64,000 bases of DNA, from the NCBI GenBank assembly GCA_021018995.1, contig CM037598.1, positions 46,515,185 through 46,579,184 of the forward strand, in the 5' to 3' direction. This stretch comes from Chloranthus sessilifolius. Lineage: Eukaryota > Streptophyta > Magnoliopsida > Chloranthales > Chloranthaceae. Below the pieces are notes generated by a model, which saw nothing but the letters and a program-made list of their open reading frames with translations, searched no databases and was not told where the DNA came from. Made by a program: the position numbers and the translations under genes. Shown piece after piece: positions 21,540 through 31,743 of the stretch (positions within the stretch are counted from its first letter, which is position 1; each line of letters starts with the position of its first letter).

Positions 21540-22404
21540 TGATTCCCAGCCATGTATATTGTGTAACATAGCAATATTTTTATGTATTTTTTTTTTGTGC
21601 CTTAAAATTTTGTATGCATGTTTTTTTAGTTAGACTCTAAATCTGTCCACTTAAATGTCTACTGATGTGATCTATGTTTTGGATAAATTAGGTGCATGCA
21701 CCATGACTTGAGCATATGTCTAGTTTGCTGAGGTGAAAAAGGATTGTGACAGAAAACTGTGTGCTGATGCACATGGCAGTGGGCCTGGCTGCTCAAGATT
21801 GAAAAATATGCGCATATAGCAGCTCGCGACGCTCATCTTCTTATTGACTCATCTTCGTGAAGAGCCTCGTGAGGTTCTAATTTTTCACTGAAAAGGTCTG
21901 TCACGCAGATCAAAGTGAACTGCACGAATTCATTCTTAGTCTATGTGAGCTTGTGAGGATCATTTTCACTTGATTTATCCTCGGGAGATCCATGTGAGAT
22001 CTTTGCGAAGCTCGGGTTCTATGATTTAAAACCCTTCACCAAGTTCTTTCACTTCTATTTTCTGCTAGAGCTCTTGAACCCACTGCCGACCAGACCTCTC
22101 ATCTTCTCCTCCCACTACTAGAACTACTCCACCACCAATCCTTCACTCTTGCACTTTGCTTAACTTCATAAGCCACACATTTTGCACCTGGCAAAGTCAG
22201 ATTTGGTCCACTGAGCACTCACATATTAGAAACCCTAGCGCTTTGGGGTCAGATTCTCAATTTTCTCTAACTGTGTGTTATTAGTTTGTTGTGCCTTGAT
22301 AACAGTTTGATTTTTGGGAGGAGATTTGATTAAGAGATATTTGAGAGTTGTAGGCAACCTTGGGTTGGTGAACTAAAGGGGTAAAAAAATCTAGGTTTTC
22401 GCAG
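21540..22404 (+). other. Spacer between integrase and ORF3 of element A
   Basis: Noncoding. It contains a small cluster of CG words at about 21818-22018 (CTCGCGACGCTC, TTCGTGAAGAGCCTCGTGAGG, CCTCGGGAG), a TATA-like GATTTAAAAC near 22022, and ends TTTTCGCAG directly before the ORF3 ATG at 22405. That AG could serve as a splice acceptor, comparable to the clear leader intron in B. Confidence 0.5.
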
Positions 22405-23284
22405 ATGGCCAGCAGCTCCCCATTCTTTGGTAACCTACAATCACTGTTGAACCCTCCACAAATAGACCCTCCCGCTCCCACCAGAAAATCTGTGAGGATT
22501 GCTACATCCTCTACTATGGAGGCCCTGATGCCCCCACACCCACTGCTGAGATCCCTAAAAAGAGGGTTGCTCCCAAAAAGAGGTCCAGGACTATCACAAA
22601 GAGTCCTAAAAAGTCAAAGAAGCAGAAGAAGGGGGAAGAGGTTATCCCAGAAATTGACCCCTTAACCACTCCTAGTGATTTTTTGGCTACCATCAAATTA
22701 GAGCCTAGGACTACCTTTGACAAGGCATTTTTTGAGAAGGAACCCTTGGCTGTTGCAGCCATTGACTACTTGACCAAGGCCTCCTTGGTGCCCCTGTTGC
22801 AACCTCTAAATGAACTAGTGTACCTTAGGCTAGTTGAATTATATTACCAGAACATCAGGATAAATAAGTCTGATGAGGGACTCCCTGTGCTATTGGTCGT
22901 CATAGATAACTTTGAGATGCTTGTAGGCACCTCTGTGATGGTTCTTTCTCTAGGCATTCCAGCTACTTACGATTCAAACTGCAGCTTGGGGGTACCACTA
23001 ACTGCCTCCATCACTGATATTACTAAGAGGCTGACAAGAGGGAAAAATGCATCAGGAGACTCAATCAGGAGGAGATATTTTGAGCCCAGCCTATTGTTTA
23101 TGGACCATATTCTTAGAAAGAGCATCTTTATGACTGGGCACCAGCAGGAGAGAAGGGCACCCATTGCTGATGCCATCTATAGCTTCTCTCAAGGGCCTTA
23201 CTTTGATGCAACCCAGTTGATTTTTCAGGGTATAATGGATATCCACCTGAAGGGGCAGAAAAATCAGTAGCCCAATGGACTCCT
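22405..23284 (+). mobile_element. ORF3 of element A, part before the insertion of B
   Basis: It starts MASSSPFFGNLQSLLNP, followed by a lysine/arginine-rich stretch. Then comes a conserved domain: TFDKAFFEKEPLAVAAIDYL, LVELYYQNIRI, LGIPATYDSNC, KRLTRGKNASGDSIRR, LFMDHILRKSIFMTGHQQER and FDATQLIFQGIMDIH. The same domain occurs in C, D and B. It matches what I know as the putative plant transposon protein domain common in Athila third ORFs. Position suggests the env-like gene, but I see no signal peptide or membrane helix. Element B begins at 23285. Confidence 0.65.
23280..23284 (+). repeat. Left target-site duplication of element B
   Basis: CTCCT immediately before the LTR start TGTTAAGACC. 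It pairs with CTCCC at 34123-34127, four of five bases matching. Confidence 0.65.
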
Positions 23285-25650
23285 TGTTAAGACCTAAAAA
23301 GTACCACTTTTCGCCCCTTAACTTAACCTGTGATTAGACCCTTAGCCCTTTAATAAATGTTTGTTAAGCTATTTTTGTAGGTAATAAGCAGCAGTGCAAT
23401 AAGGCCATAAATCCTGCTAAGGAGCCTGTTTTGACCCTGAAGTCCCTCAGAAGAATGAGAACTGAATCCAAACCTAAGAAGAGCCTCGCGCAGCTTCCCA
23501 AAGCTTCAGAGGATTTAAAAAAATATGATTCGCACAGTTCTCGAGAATTCCCAAGACTTCACAACAACTTCTCGCACAGTTGAGTGACAGACTAGCTTTA
23601 GAATTCTGCCTCGCGCAGCTGTCGCGTAGTAGCCGCGGGATGTAAATGTCAAGAGAACCTCTCGCACAATCTAAAAACTATCAAAGCTTCACGAAGTCCC
23701 ATTAAGAAGTGAACTTCTCGCGCAGTTCTCGCGCTGTTCAGGCAGAAAGCAGCCTTGCGAAGCCAAAGTTAGCCTCGCGAAGATCTATTGTGAAATGGAA
23801 TGCTCGTGCAGTTCCTGCACTATTCACAAGTAGCAATCTAACTACGCGAAGCCCAATCCAGTGAGAGCTTAACTATCTACCTCACGACTGCTCAAAGCAT
23901 CAAGCAGCTACAACCCCGAGACATCTAAAGTTCTAATGCTAACTCATCCTCGTGAAGTCGGTGCTACCACGCGACAAGTCTAGGAATCAACTGCAACCTG
24001 GCGAAGCTCTGAACTTTAACCTTCCATCGCTTCAGTAGAGGACTCTCTGGGAATTTCCAAGGATTAGGGCATGCACTCCCACGCTCAAATCTTTGTGCAC
24101 GCACCCCGAGGCATCTAAGGAACAGTATTTGGCCACATGGCATCGTTAAAATTAGGGTTTCCTAACCCTAATGTACCGCCACACCACTGCTATATAAACC
24201 CAAACTTGGTTTAGGTTTAGGGGCTCAGACTTTATCACTGATACGGGATCTGAGATCATTTTCTTTTCTGTTCTTCTGTAGTGTAAGTAGTTTTTATTTT
24301 TCTTTTTCTCGCTCTCCATGGCCCAGCACTTGCTGGCCAGGCCTATGTATGTTTATTGAGATTAGATTAATGGAATTTATGATTGGGTGTTGTACTTTTA
24401 TGGGATTCGTGTGTTTGAGAGTTTCTCTGTGCAAGGCTACTTCCTTGTGATCCACCATTGCTTTGGCTGTGATTCAAGGCAATGGAGGACTGATTCTAAG
24501 GATCCATTCAGATCCAAGTGACTTGTGTGTTTGGGCTATCATGGTCCGATACAGCCTTAGCCCCACCACAGGACCCACTAGATCTGAAATCCCCATGGGA
24601 GCCTGAGCTGGTAGCCTTGTGACCATGGTGGTGGCAGCAATATTACTGTTCTATTTTGGACTCTATGAGGAGGATAGCCTCTGGGATAGTCTGTGACCAT
24701 TCAAGTGGATAGGCTATAGCCTTAAGGTGAAGCCAATCAATAGGATCCAAGATGGATTCTTCTTCTCTGCACATGTGCTTGTAGCCTTGTGGGAGATTGT
24801 ACAGAGGCAGACTCCCCTATATTTGTATAGACCCGCCATCAGATGTTAGATCTGATCTGGTTATGGAGATTGTAGGCTTGTGACTGGACCATTGTAGTCC
24901 CACTCAAGCAATGGACAGCTAGATCGAAGGTTGTACTCAATCCCTTCTATGTGTTCTGAATATGGTCCTAACATGGTCCTATACAGCCCTAGCCCCACAC
25001 ATAGAGCTTTAGAGATTGAGGTTCCCTATGGATTCTTGAGCTTGTAGCCTGGATGAAGTAATGCCTACAATGATTAACTTGTTTTGACCCATCTCTAGAC
25101 TGTGGTTCCTCTATGGGATAGTCTGTGACCATTTGAGTGGACAGGTTATAGCCTTAAGGGATTGGATCATGGCACAGAGATGGGTTGGATTCTTTCTCCT
25201 CAGTGGTGATAATGTAGCGATTGGACAGGATTTCTATAACATCAGATCTGAATCTGAGTTACAAAACTCCTCTAATCTAGTCCCAATAGCATACTTCTCA
25301 CCCTTTTATTTTAATTTTCCCACACTCCTTCCATCTTCTCAACCCTTTCTGTAGTTAATCCATTAAGCTACCTTAGGATATTTAGAATAAGTGACCCTAA
25401 ACTCCCTTCCTTTTAGGACTGCCAGATCTATAGTCAGATCTGGAGGGACTACTAGAGATGGCTCCCTTGGAGCCGTAGATCACTTTTCCCTGTGGGACAA
25501 ACTCTTACTTATCAAAACTTTCTACAAATGGACCCTATATCTTGCAGGTCTAGGATTTCTCAATTGTGCTGATTCGATCCCCTATTTTACTTTGATTTTA
25601 AATTGCTTTTACCACCAACAAATAAAGTGAGCACACTGGGAGTCGCAACA
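23285..25650 (+). repeat. 5' LTR of element B
   Basis: It runs from TGTTAAGACC to GTCGCAACA. The TATA box is TATATAAA at 24191-24198. A long CG-word array occupies about 23480-24110. The part after the TATA contains an internal degenerate duplication with a period near 431 bases (for example ATGGTCC-GATACAGCC at 24541 and 24973). Short ORFs inside it (25133-25354, 25391-25630) recur in the 3' LTR and are not genes. Confidence 0.85.
23480..24110 (+). promoter_or_regulatory. CTCGCG-word array upstream of the B TATA
   Basis: At least a dozen words of the type CTCGCGCAG, CTCGCGAAG, TTCTCGCGCTGTTC and GCGAAGC occur in 630 bases, ending about 80 bases before the TATA. TCGCGA is itself palindromic. 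The corresponding array in the 3' LTR is at 31940-32580. Confidence 0.65.
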
Positions 25651-25656
25651 AGTTTT

Positions 25657-25674
25657 TGGCGCCGCTGTCAGGGA
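25657..25674 (+). other. Primer-binding site of element B (tRNA-Asp type)
   Basis: TGGCGCCGCTGTCAGGGA, close to the TGGCGCCGTTGCCGGGGA site typical of Athila and other plant Ty3/gypsy elements primed by tRNA-Asp. It lies six bases after the LTR end. Confidence 0.8.
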
Positions 25675-25989
25675 TAAGATGATCTATTAGTAGACCATTA
25701 GTTTTTATATTTTTAGTATTCTTTGTAGTTGTGAATAATTGATACTGCTGATGTAATTTTGAATCTTTCTTGCAGATCTAGACAGCAGCAGAGAATGACA
25801 GTGGACTGCATTTGGAGATTAGCTACCTCTGTTTGCAATTCTCTAACCTTTAAAACTCAGTCTAGTTTCTTTGAAAATTCCATAGCAGTTATTTAGGATA
25901 GTTGTAAATTTATATTTTCTTAAATAGCTGTAAATTTGTTAGATAAATTCTTTGAGTCAAGTGCAATGTGCCTGCAGAGAGTTGTCCCT

Positions 25990-27545
25990 GCTGGTGGTGT
26001 GTTTGTATGCTAGGTAGGAGATCTCTTAGTCCTACTTTAGAGCCTTTCAACCCTGAGCTAGAAAGGGGTAGAAGACTTAGAAGGAACAGGCACACCACAG
26101 TAGAGCCTCCAATTGAATCTGAGACAGTAGCCATGGGTGAAGAACAACCCAGAACTCTCAAGGAGTTGAATGCCCCGGATGACTATAACTCTCCATTTAG
26201 CATTCAATTCCCTAATGTTCAAGGGAATTATGAAATTAAAACTTCAATCTCCAGATGTTGCCCTCTTTCCATGGGCTTAGCAAGGAAGACCCTTACAAGC
26301 ACATTGACCAGTTCTTGGCCTTGTGCACCACATTCAATATTGCTGGTTTGGGACCAGAGGCCACTAGACTCAGGCTCTTTCCCTTCTCTCTGAAGGATAG
26401 GGCTAGTACCTGGTTGGCTACTCTTCCCAACAATGGCATCACTTCATGGACAGACCTATAGACCAAGTTCCTGACAAAGTTCTTCCCTGAGACCAAAACT
26501 AGCTAGTTGAGGAAGGAAATTCTTGCTTTTGCCTAATCCCCAACTGAGGATTTTAATCAAGCCTGGGATAGGTTTAAGGAGATGCTCAAACAATGCCCCC
26601 ACCACAAGATCCCAGACTGGCAGCTTGTACAAAGCTTCTACAATGGGATTGATGAGAAAAATAGAGATATGGTTGATGCCTCTTGTGGTGGAACCTACAT
26701 GCACAAGACTGCTAATGAGGCATGGGAATTGTTTGAAGTAATCAGTGAAAATGCTTTTCAAAAGCTATCCCTGGTAAGAACTAGTCAGGAGTCTGTGTCA
26801 AAAGTGGGGCCTGCTGCATTGTCAAGAGGAAAAGTTTATGAGGTGTCTGGGAAAAACGATCTGCAGCTGCAGATGGAAAACCTCTCAGAGAAATTTGACA
26901 AATTACAAACTGTGATGCAACCGAGAAGGGCTGCTCAAGTGGTGGAGGCATGTCTGATATGCCAGTCCCCACAACACACAGTAGAGGAATGTCCATCTGC
27001 AGGGCAATATCCTGAATTGGTATTGGAACATGCTGCTGCTATGCAATCTTTTGGCCAGCAACAATCTGGTGGCTACAACAGACAGCCATTTGGATACCAG
27101 CACCAAAATGTTGGTTACCAATGGAGAGACCACCCAAATCTGAGGTGGAGGCAAGACAATTATATGCAGCCCTAGCAAATGTTGGCCTTACCCCAAAGGC
27201 CACAACAGCAATTCAATCAGGGATATGCCCCTAAGTCTAATTTCCAACACCAGCAGCAGCCCCATCAGCAACAAAATCAATTGGTCTTACCCCCATCTCA
27301 ACCCAGAAATACTTCTTTCGAGGACTAGGTCTTGACCTCATTGCAAAACTTGGGGTCCGTGGCTCAGACAGTGAATTCTCATGGTCAGAGCATAAAGAAG
27401 ATGGAAGAGCAGATTGGCCAACTAGCGAATGCCTTAGCTAAAAGAGAGGAGGGGAGGTTGCCCAGTCAGCTAGTGGTTAATCCCAAGGGCCAATTTTTGA
27501 TTGGTGAAGGATCCTCAAACCTTGAGGGGCAGGGGGAACTTTCAT
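25990..27545 (+). mobile_element. gag region of element B
   Basis: N-terminal phrases FNPELERGRRLRRNRH and MGEEQPRTLKELNAPDDYNS precede the retrotransposon gag domain (LSKEDPYKHIDQFLALCTTF, LRLFPFSLKDRASTWLATLP). These are followed by IPDWQLVQSFYNGIDEKNRD, DASCGGTY, a knuckle-like CLICQSPQHTVEECP, a glutamine-rich segment, and SIKKMEEQIGQLANALAKRE with NPKGQFLIGEGSS. Gag forms the particle and binds RNA. A few breaks. The region after it carries no pol. Confidence 0.7.
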
Positions 27546-27979
27546 TAAATTGATTCACAGAACTGTGCATTGTGCATGTTATGTATTTTAGTATGGTTCA
27601 TTTTTTTTTTCTGTTTATAGGAATTTCTAGTGATCTTGTCGGAGTCTGAGTGTATATGACCTGAAAATTCTTCTGCCTGCTTTGCTTCTTGTCCCTTTTT
27701 AATTGATGATTTTGAGTGAATGAATGATGATTATACTGTTTTGATAATGAGAATGCTTTTTTTTGGATATGAGGTTTTGATTAAATGCTTTTTGAGTAAT
27801 TGCATGATTAATTGTTGGGAAAGCATGGAGAGTCCTGTTTAGAATGACTAAGGGTGTCCCTGGACGAGAGCATATGAGAGAATCCACCCCCAAAACAAAG
27901 GTCAAAGGCTGACTAGTGGGTGTGTGATTTTTACTCGCTTAAGAGGTTCATAAGATTTGGCTTATCCTGCTAAAGGAAC

Positions 27980-28409
27980 TACTCGCAAGAGTTTCCAACA
28001 ACGTAGTTGTGTGGGCTTCCTCGCGCAGTTTAGATGAACATCTAATCTCGCAACCCACTCATTTCTATCCAGCCAGCAGATAATTTTAAAGCGCGCCAAG
28101 CCTAGCGATATATATAATCCATCCCCGCGCTGCTTTCCTTTTCTATTTTCTCTTTCTTCTCCAACCAATGAAACCCTAGCTCTGACTCCCATTAATCTCT
28201 CTCCTCCAGCATCCTTTCTACAGTCCTTCATTCACCTTCAAATTCTAGGGATTTGCTCCTAAAGCCTCCATCACCAGTTGCCCTCTAATAGGAGCTCTCG
28301 TGGTCTTTCGTGCATCAGATTGAACAGAACCCTAAGTTTTAGTGTAAGACTCAACTCTCTACCTTTTCTTTTTATTTTTCAAACTACACATTCACAGAGG
28401 AGAAGTTCA
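27980..28409 (+). promoter_or_regulatory. Internal promoter-like region and leader intron before ORF3 of B
   Basis: A small CG-word cluster (CTCGCAAGAG, CCTCGCGCAG, ATCTCGCAACCC, GCGCGCC; 27982-28097) leads to a TATA (GATATATATAATCC, 28107-28120). A leader follows with the plant 5'-UTR motif AAACCCTAG (28169). Then comes an intron with GTAAG at 28344 and TTCACAG ending 28397, 12 bases before the ORF3 ATG at 28410. This suggests ORF3 could be transcribed on its own. Inferred from layout. Confidence 0.55.
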
Positions 28410-29851
28410 ATGGCCCCTAAGGGGGAACCTGTGAAAAGAGCAAGGGATAAGGCTCCCGTGGAGCCCACTCCCAAGAAGGCCAAGTCCTCAAAGGCATCGC
28501 AAAAAGGGAAAGAAATGGTTCAGGAAGTGGCTGAACTAACACCTGATTACTCTACACCCTCTGAGCTCCTGACTCCCATTCCCTTGGAGCCTGAAGCTAT
28601 TTTTGACCTATCTTTCTTTGAAACGGAACCTCTGTCAGCCCCTGCCATTGAGTTCATGCGCAAGGCTGGTTTGACCCCCCTGCTGCAAGCTATCCCTGCA
28701 CTAGCCTACCCTAGACTAGTGCAACTCTTTTACCAACACATTAGGGCTAGACCAGACCAACGTGGGAAGCCAGGCCTCCTTGTGTTAGTTGACAATTTTG
28801 AAATGTTACTCAACCCTGAGTTGATTGCTGAAGTAATGGGCATCCCTGCTCTCTTTAACCCCAACTGTGGATATGGCCCCCCTGTGAGTACCCCCATTGA
28901 TACCATTGCACAGGCCCTTACCAGAGGATTGAAGGCCACAGGGGATTCCACCTCCTCCTTGATTCTCTGACAACTCGACTCAAACAGACCCAAAACTTTT
29001 TGCCCAGCCCCCTCATGGGAATGTCCTCCCTACCACCATTACTCCACCCCTCCAGGACCCATCACCTTCTATTTCTTCCACTCCCTTTCTACCTATCCTA
29101 CCAAGACATTCCTATTACAGCCCTCCTTACTTCACCCTCCTCCATGCCATGAGGGACAATGCCTACATCAAGAGGGATGTTCTCAGGGGAATGGCCCAAC
29201 TTACACAATCCATTGAATCTCCTTGGCTGCAGAAATTGAGTGACTTGAAGCTTGCTCACAGACAGCAGCTGGGAGATATTTCAAAGGGGTGGGAGAAAAT
29301 TTTGGAGACCCTCAATGAAAAAAAGTCTGCGGCAACTTACTACAGACTGAATGCGGAGATGGAGAAAGCCAATGCTGAACTGGAGCAAAAGAGAGCCCGG
29401 ATGTATGAAAAGAAACTGCACAATGCTCAGGAGATCCACAGGCTCACTAAGGGGCTTTCTGATGCCAAACTCCTCTATCTTTAAAAAGCGATTGAAATTT
29501 TGCAAAAAGGATTGCATCTGTTAGGCCAACCAATTAGGGCCACCCTCTTGCACAAGACCTCGAGGCCCCACCTTCCACACACCTCGGACCATCTTCTTCC
29601 ATTCCCCCTACTCCTACATCTACATCTCCACCTCCTACACCTCCTACTCAAGTACCTCCTCCACCTCCTGCTCCAGTGCCTCCCCCTGCTAAATCTCCTG
29701 CACCCAAGAGAAAAAGGGCTGCTTCCAAGAAACCTTCTCCCTCCAAAAGAGCCACTGCAGCCCAAAGAAAGGAAGAGAGGGAACGAAAGAAAAAAGAGGA
29801 AGAGGCTCTCCTTCGAGAGCATGCCATGAAGATGGGTTGGGACTGGGTTTG
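28410..29851 (+). mobile_element. ORF3 of element B
   Basis: It starts MAPKGEPVKRARDKAPVEP and has the shared ORF3 domain (FETEPLSAPAIEFMRKAGL, LVQLFYQHIRARP, LVDNFEMLLNPELIAEVMG, ALTRGLKATGDS). A Pro/Ser/Thr stretch follows, then a coiled-coil segment (YRLNAEMEKANAELEQKRAR, KLHNAQEIHRLTKGLSD). The end is proline-rich and strongly basic, with APKRKRAASKKPSPSKRA, which looks like a nuclear localisation signal. The tail differs from the Ser/Asp tails of C and D. The middle of the conserved domain is incomplete. Several breaks. Confidence 0.6.
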
Positions 29852-31743
29852 ATTCAGGCTCCGATTAGCTTGTACCTAGGATTTTTCTATTTCTGCATTT
29901 TCTTTTTCCCCTGTTATTTTTCATTTTGTACATTTCTCTCTTATAATAGATCTTCTTCTTTTGTCATTGCTATTTTTCTTTGTCTTGTGTCTGTTTTGCT
30001 CCATGTTATTTCCTTTTATTTTGCCATTAATAAATCTGCTGCACACCCACCTTTGAGTCAGTGGGGACACTGCTCCTCATAGGTTTGGGGGTGTGGTAGG
30101 CAGATCCTGCCAATGGAATAGTTAACCTAAGTGCAGTAGAATCATGTGAGTAAGATGGAAATGGGTCATGTTCACTGGAGAACCAGAAAAATAATGAAAT
30201 TTAAAATTTTTTTCCAGACTTTAGGCATTACAAACTTTTAAAATTTCATATTTCCATGATGAGATCACCAAGGAAACTCACTTGTATCAGCACTTAGTTA
30301 ATCATTAGAGAGAGAAAAAGGTAAGGACATACTTAAGAATTCAAAGGAAGACCATAACCAGTGAGATTTGGGCCTATACAAAAACTTTTTTCCTTGAGGA
30401 GTGACTAAGGCAATTTCTTCTAGCTCTAAGGACTGGCTGAGTCACTGTGCTCACTAGAAGTTAGGCAACTCCAAGTTGAAACAAGTGACAACACTCATGA
30501 GACTTAGGAAAGGATCAAGGCCTTCTCTTGGACAGTTTGAGCCTAAATAGACCAACCTTAAGCAACTGCTCTTGTCCATACCCCCTTTGAGCTTTAAATC
30601 CTAAATTTCTTTAAAATGCACCTGAGTACCTGTACCTGAACCTATGAACCTGATTCAGCCTACCCACACTCTGAGAATTCAGAAGGTAAAGGAGAGAGTT
30701 GAAGATGGACTAGCTATGGTCAACACTAGGTGAATGGAGAGAAAGTATCTCAAAATTCTAGCAGTATGGTAACTGAGAAAATGGTGGCATTTCAGAAAAG
30801 CAAAAACAAAATAAAAAGAAGAAAAATGCATAAAAAAGAAACAAAAACAATAATGAAGAGGAGTAAGAGAGGAGTCAAGAGGGAACTTTCACTGGGAAAA
30901 TCGAAATCAAGAGAAATTGATCACTTCAAATCTAAAAACCTCAAAGAAGATGAAAGGAGCTGAATTAAAGAAGGTGAAGTCATGAATCACCTCCTTCACC
31001 TACTGATTTCTGAATTTTGAACCTCTTTTCAACCTTCCATTCTTTTTAACCCCACTCCATAAGCCACATTACAGCCCAGTTAAAGCCCTTGTGATCCAAA
31101 GTTGAGTGAGCTATCATGTGGAGATAAAGAGTTATCCAATCTATGGTGAGGATCTGTCAATGATGGCAGAACTTCAGAGCTATGCCTATGCTCATGCTTA
31201 TAGACCCATTTGGGGGATGTAACTGCTCTTGAGCTTGAGAGAAAGTGAAACCCTTAAAAGTTCCTCATGAGAGTATGCCCTGGAGAGTTTTGGGTCTGAT
31301 ATTGAATGCATTAAGTATGATCTACAACCTAATTTTTGATCTAGTGATGAGCTCAGTGCTGACACACATGTGAATTGTTCTTTGGTGTAAACTGATTGGA
31401 AATGTTGTGCTTTCATGAGATGTTGATGCTGTTCAAATTTCTGTGCAGCCAATGTGTTTGAATTTCTTATATTTTTACTGATTCAAGGGTGAACTAACTC
31501 TGTTTCTTGACTGCTCACTTGATAATAATGCACTTCTGTTAATTGTCTCATTGAGAAGTTTGTGGGTGTCTTCACTGAAAACCCTCAGGAGACTTCACTC
31601 CTCCACTAGGGATCACCTAGGGTTTAAAAGGCTTGGTACATATGCTAAATGTATCCGTGCTCCCTACGAAAGTGGCATTTAATTTCTGTAGTTGATTTAG
31701 TGTAGCTTTGCTAAGGGACTAGCAAAGATTAGGTTTGGGGGTG
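29852..31743 (+). other. 3' noncoding region of element B with two purine tracts
   Basis: Just after ORF3 is CAGTGGGGACACTG (30059-30072), then AGGTTTGGGGGTG (30081). About 1.65 kb later a second tract, TAGGTTTGGGGGTG, ends at 31743 directly before the 3' LTR and must be the working polypurine tract. Between them lie AACCAGTGAGATTTGGGCC (30356) and a block at 31553-31640 conserved with C and D. No coding is apparent. Confidence 0.65.

Noticed and set aside
25133-25354. 73-codon ORF repeated at 33605-33826
   Set aside because: Both copies lie inside the two LTRs of element B; the repeat of the ORF is explained by LTR identity.
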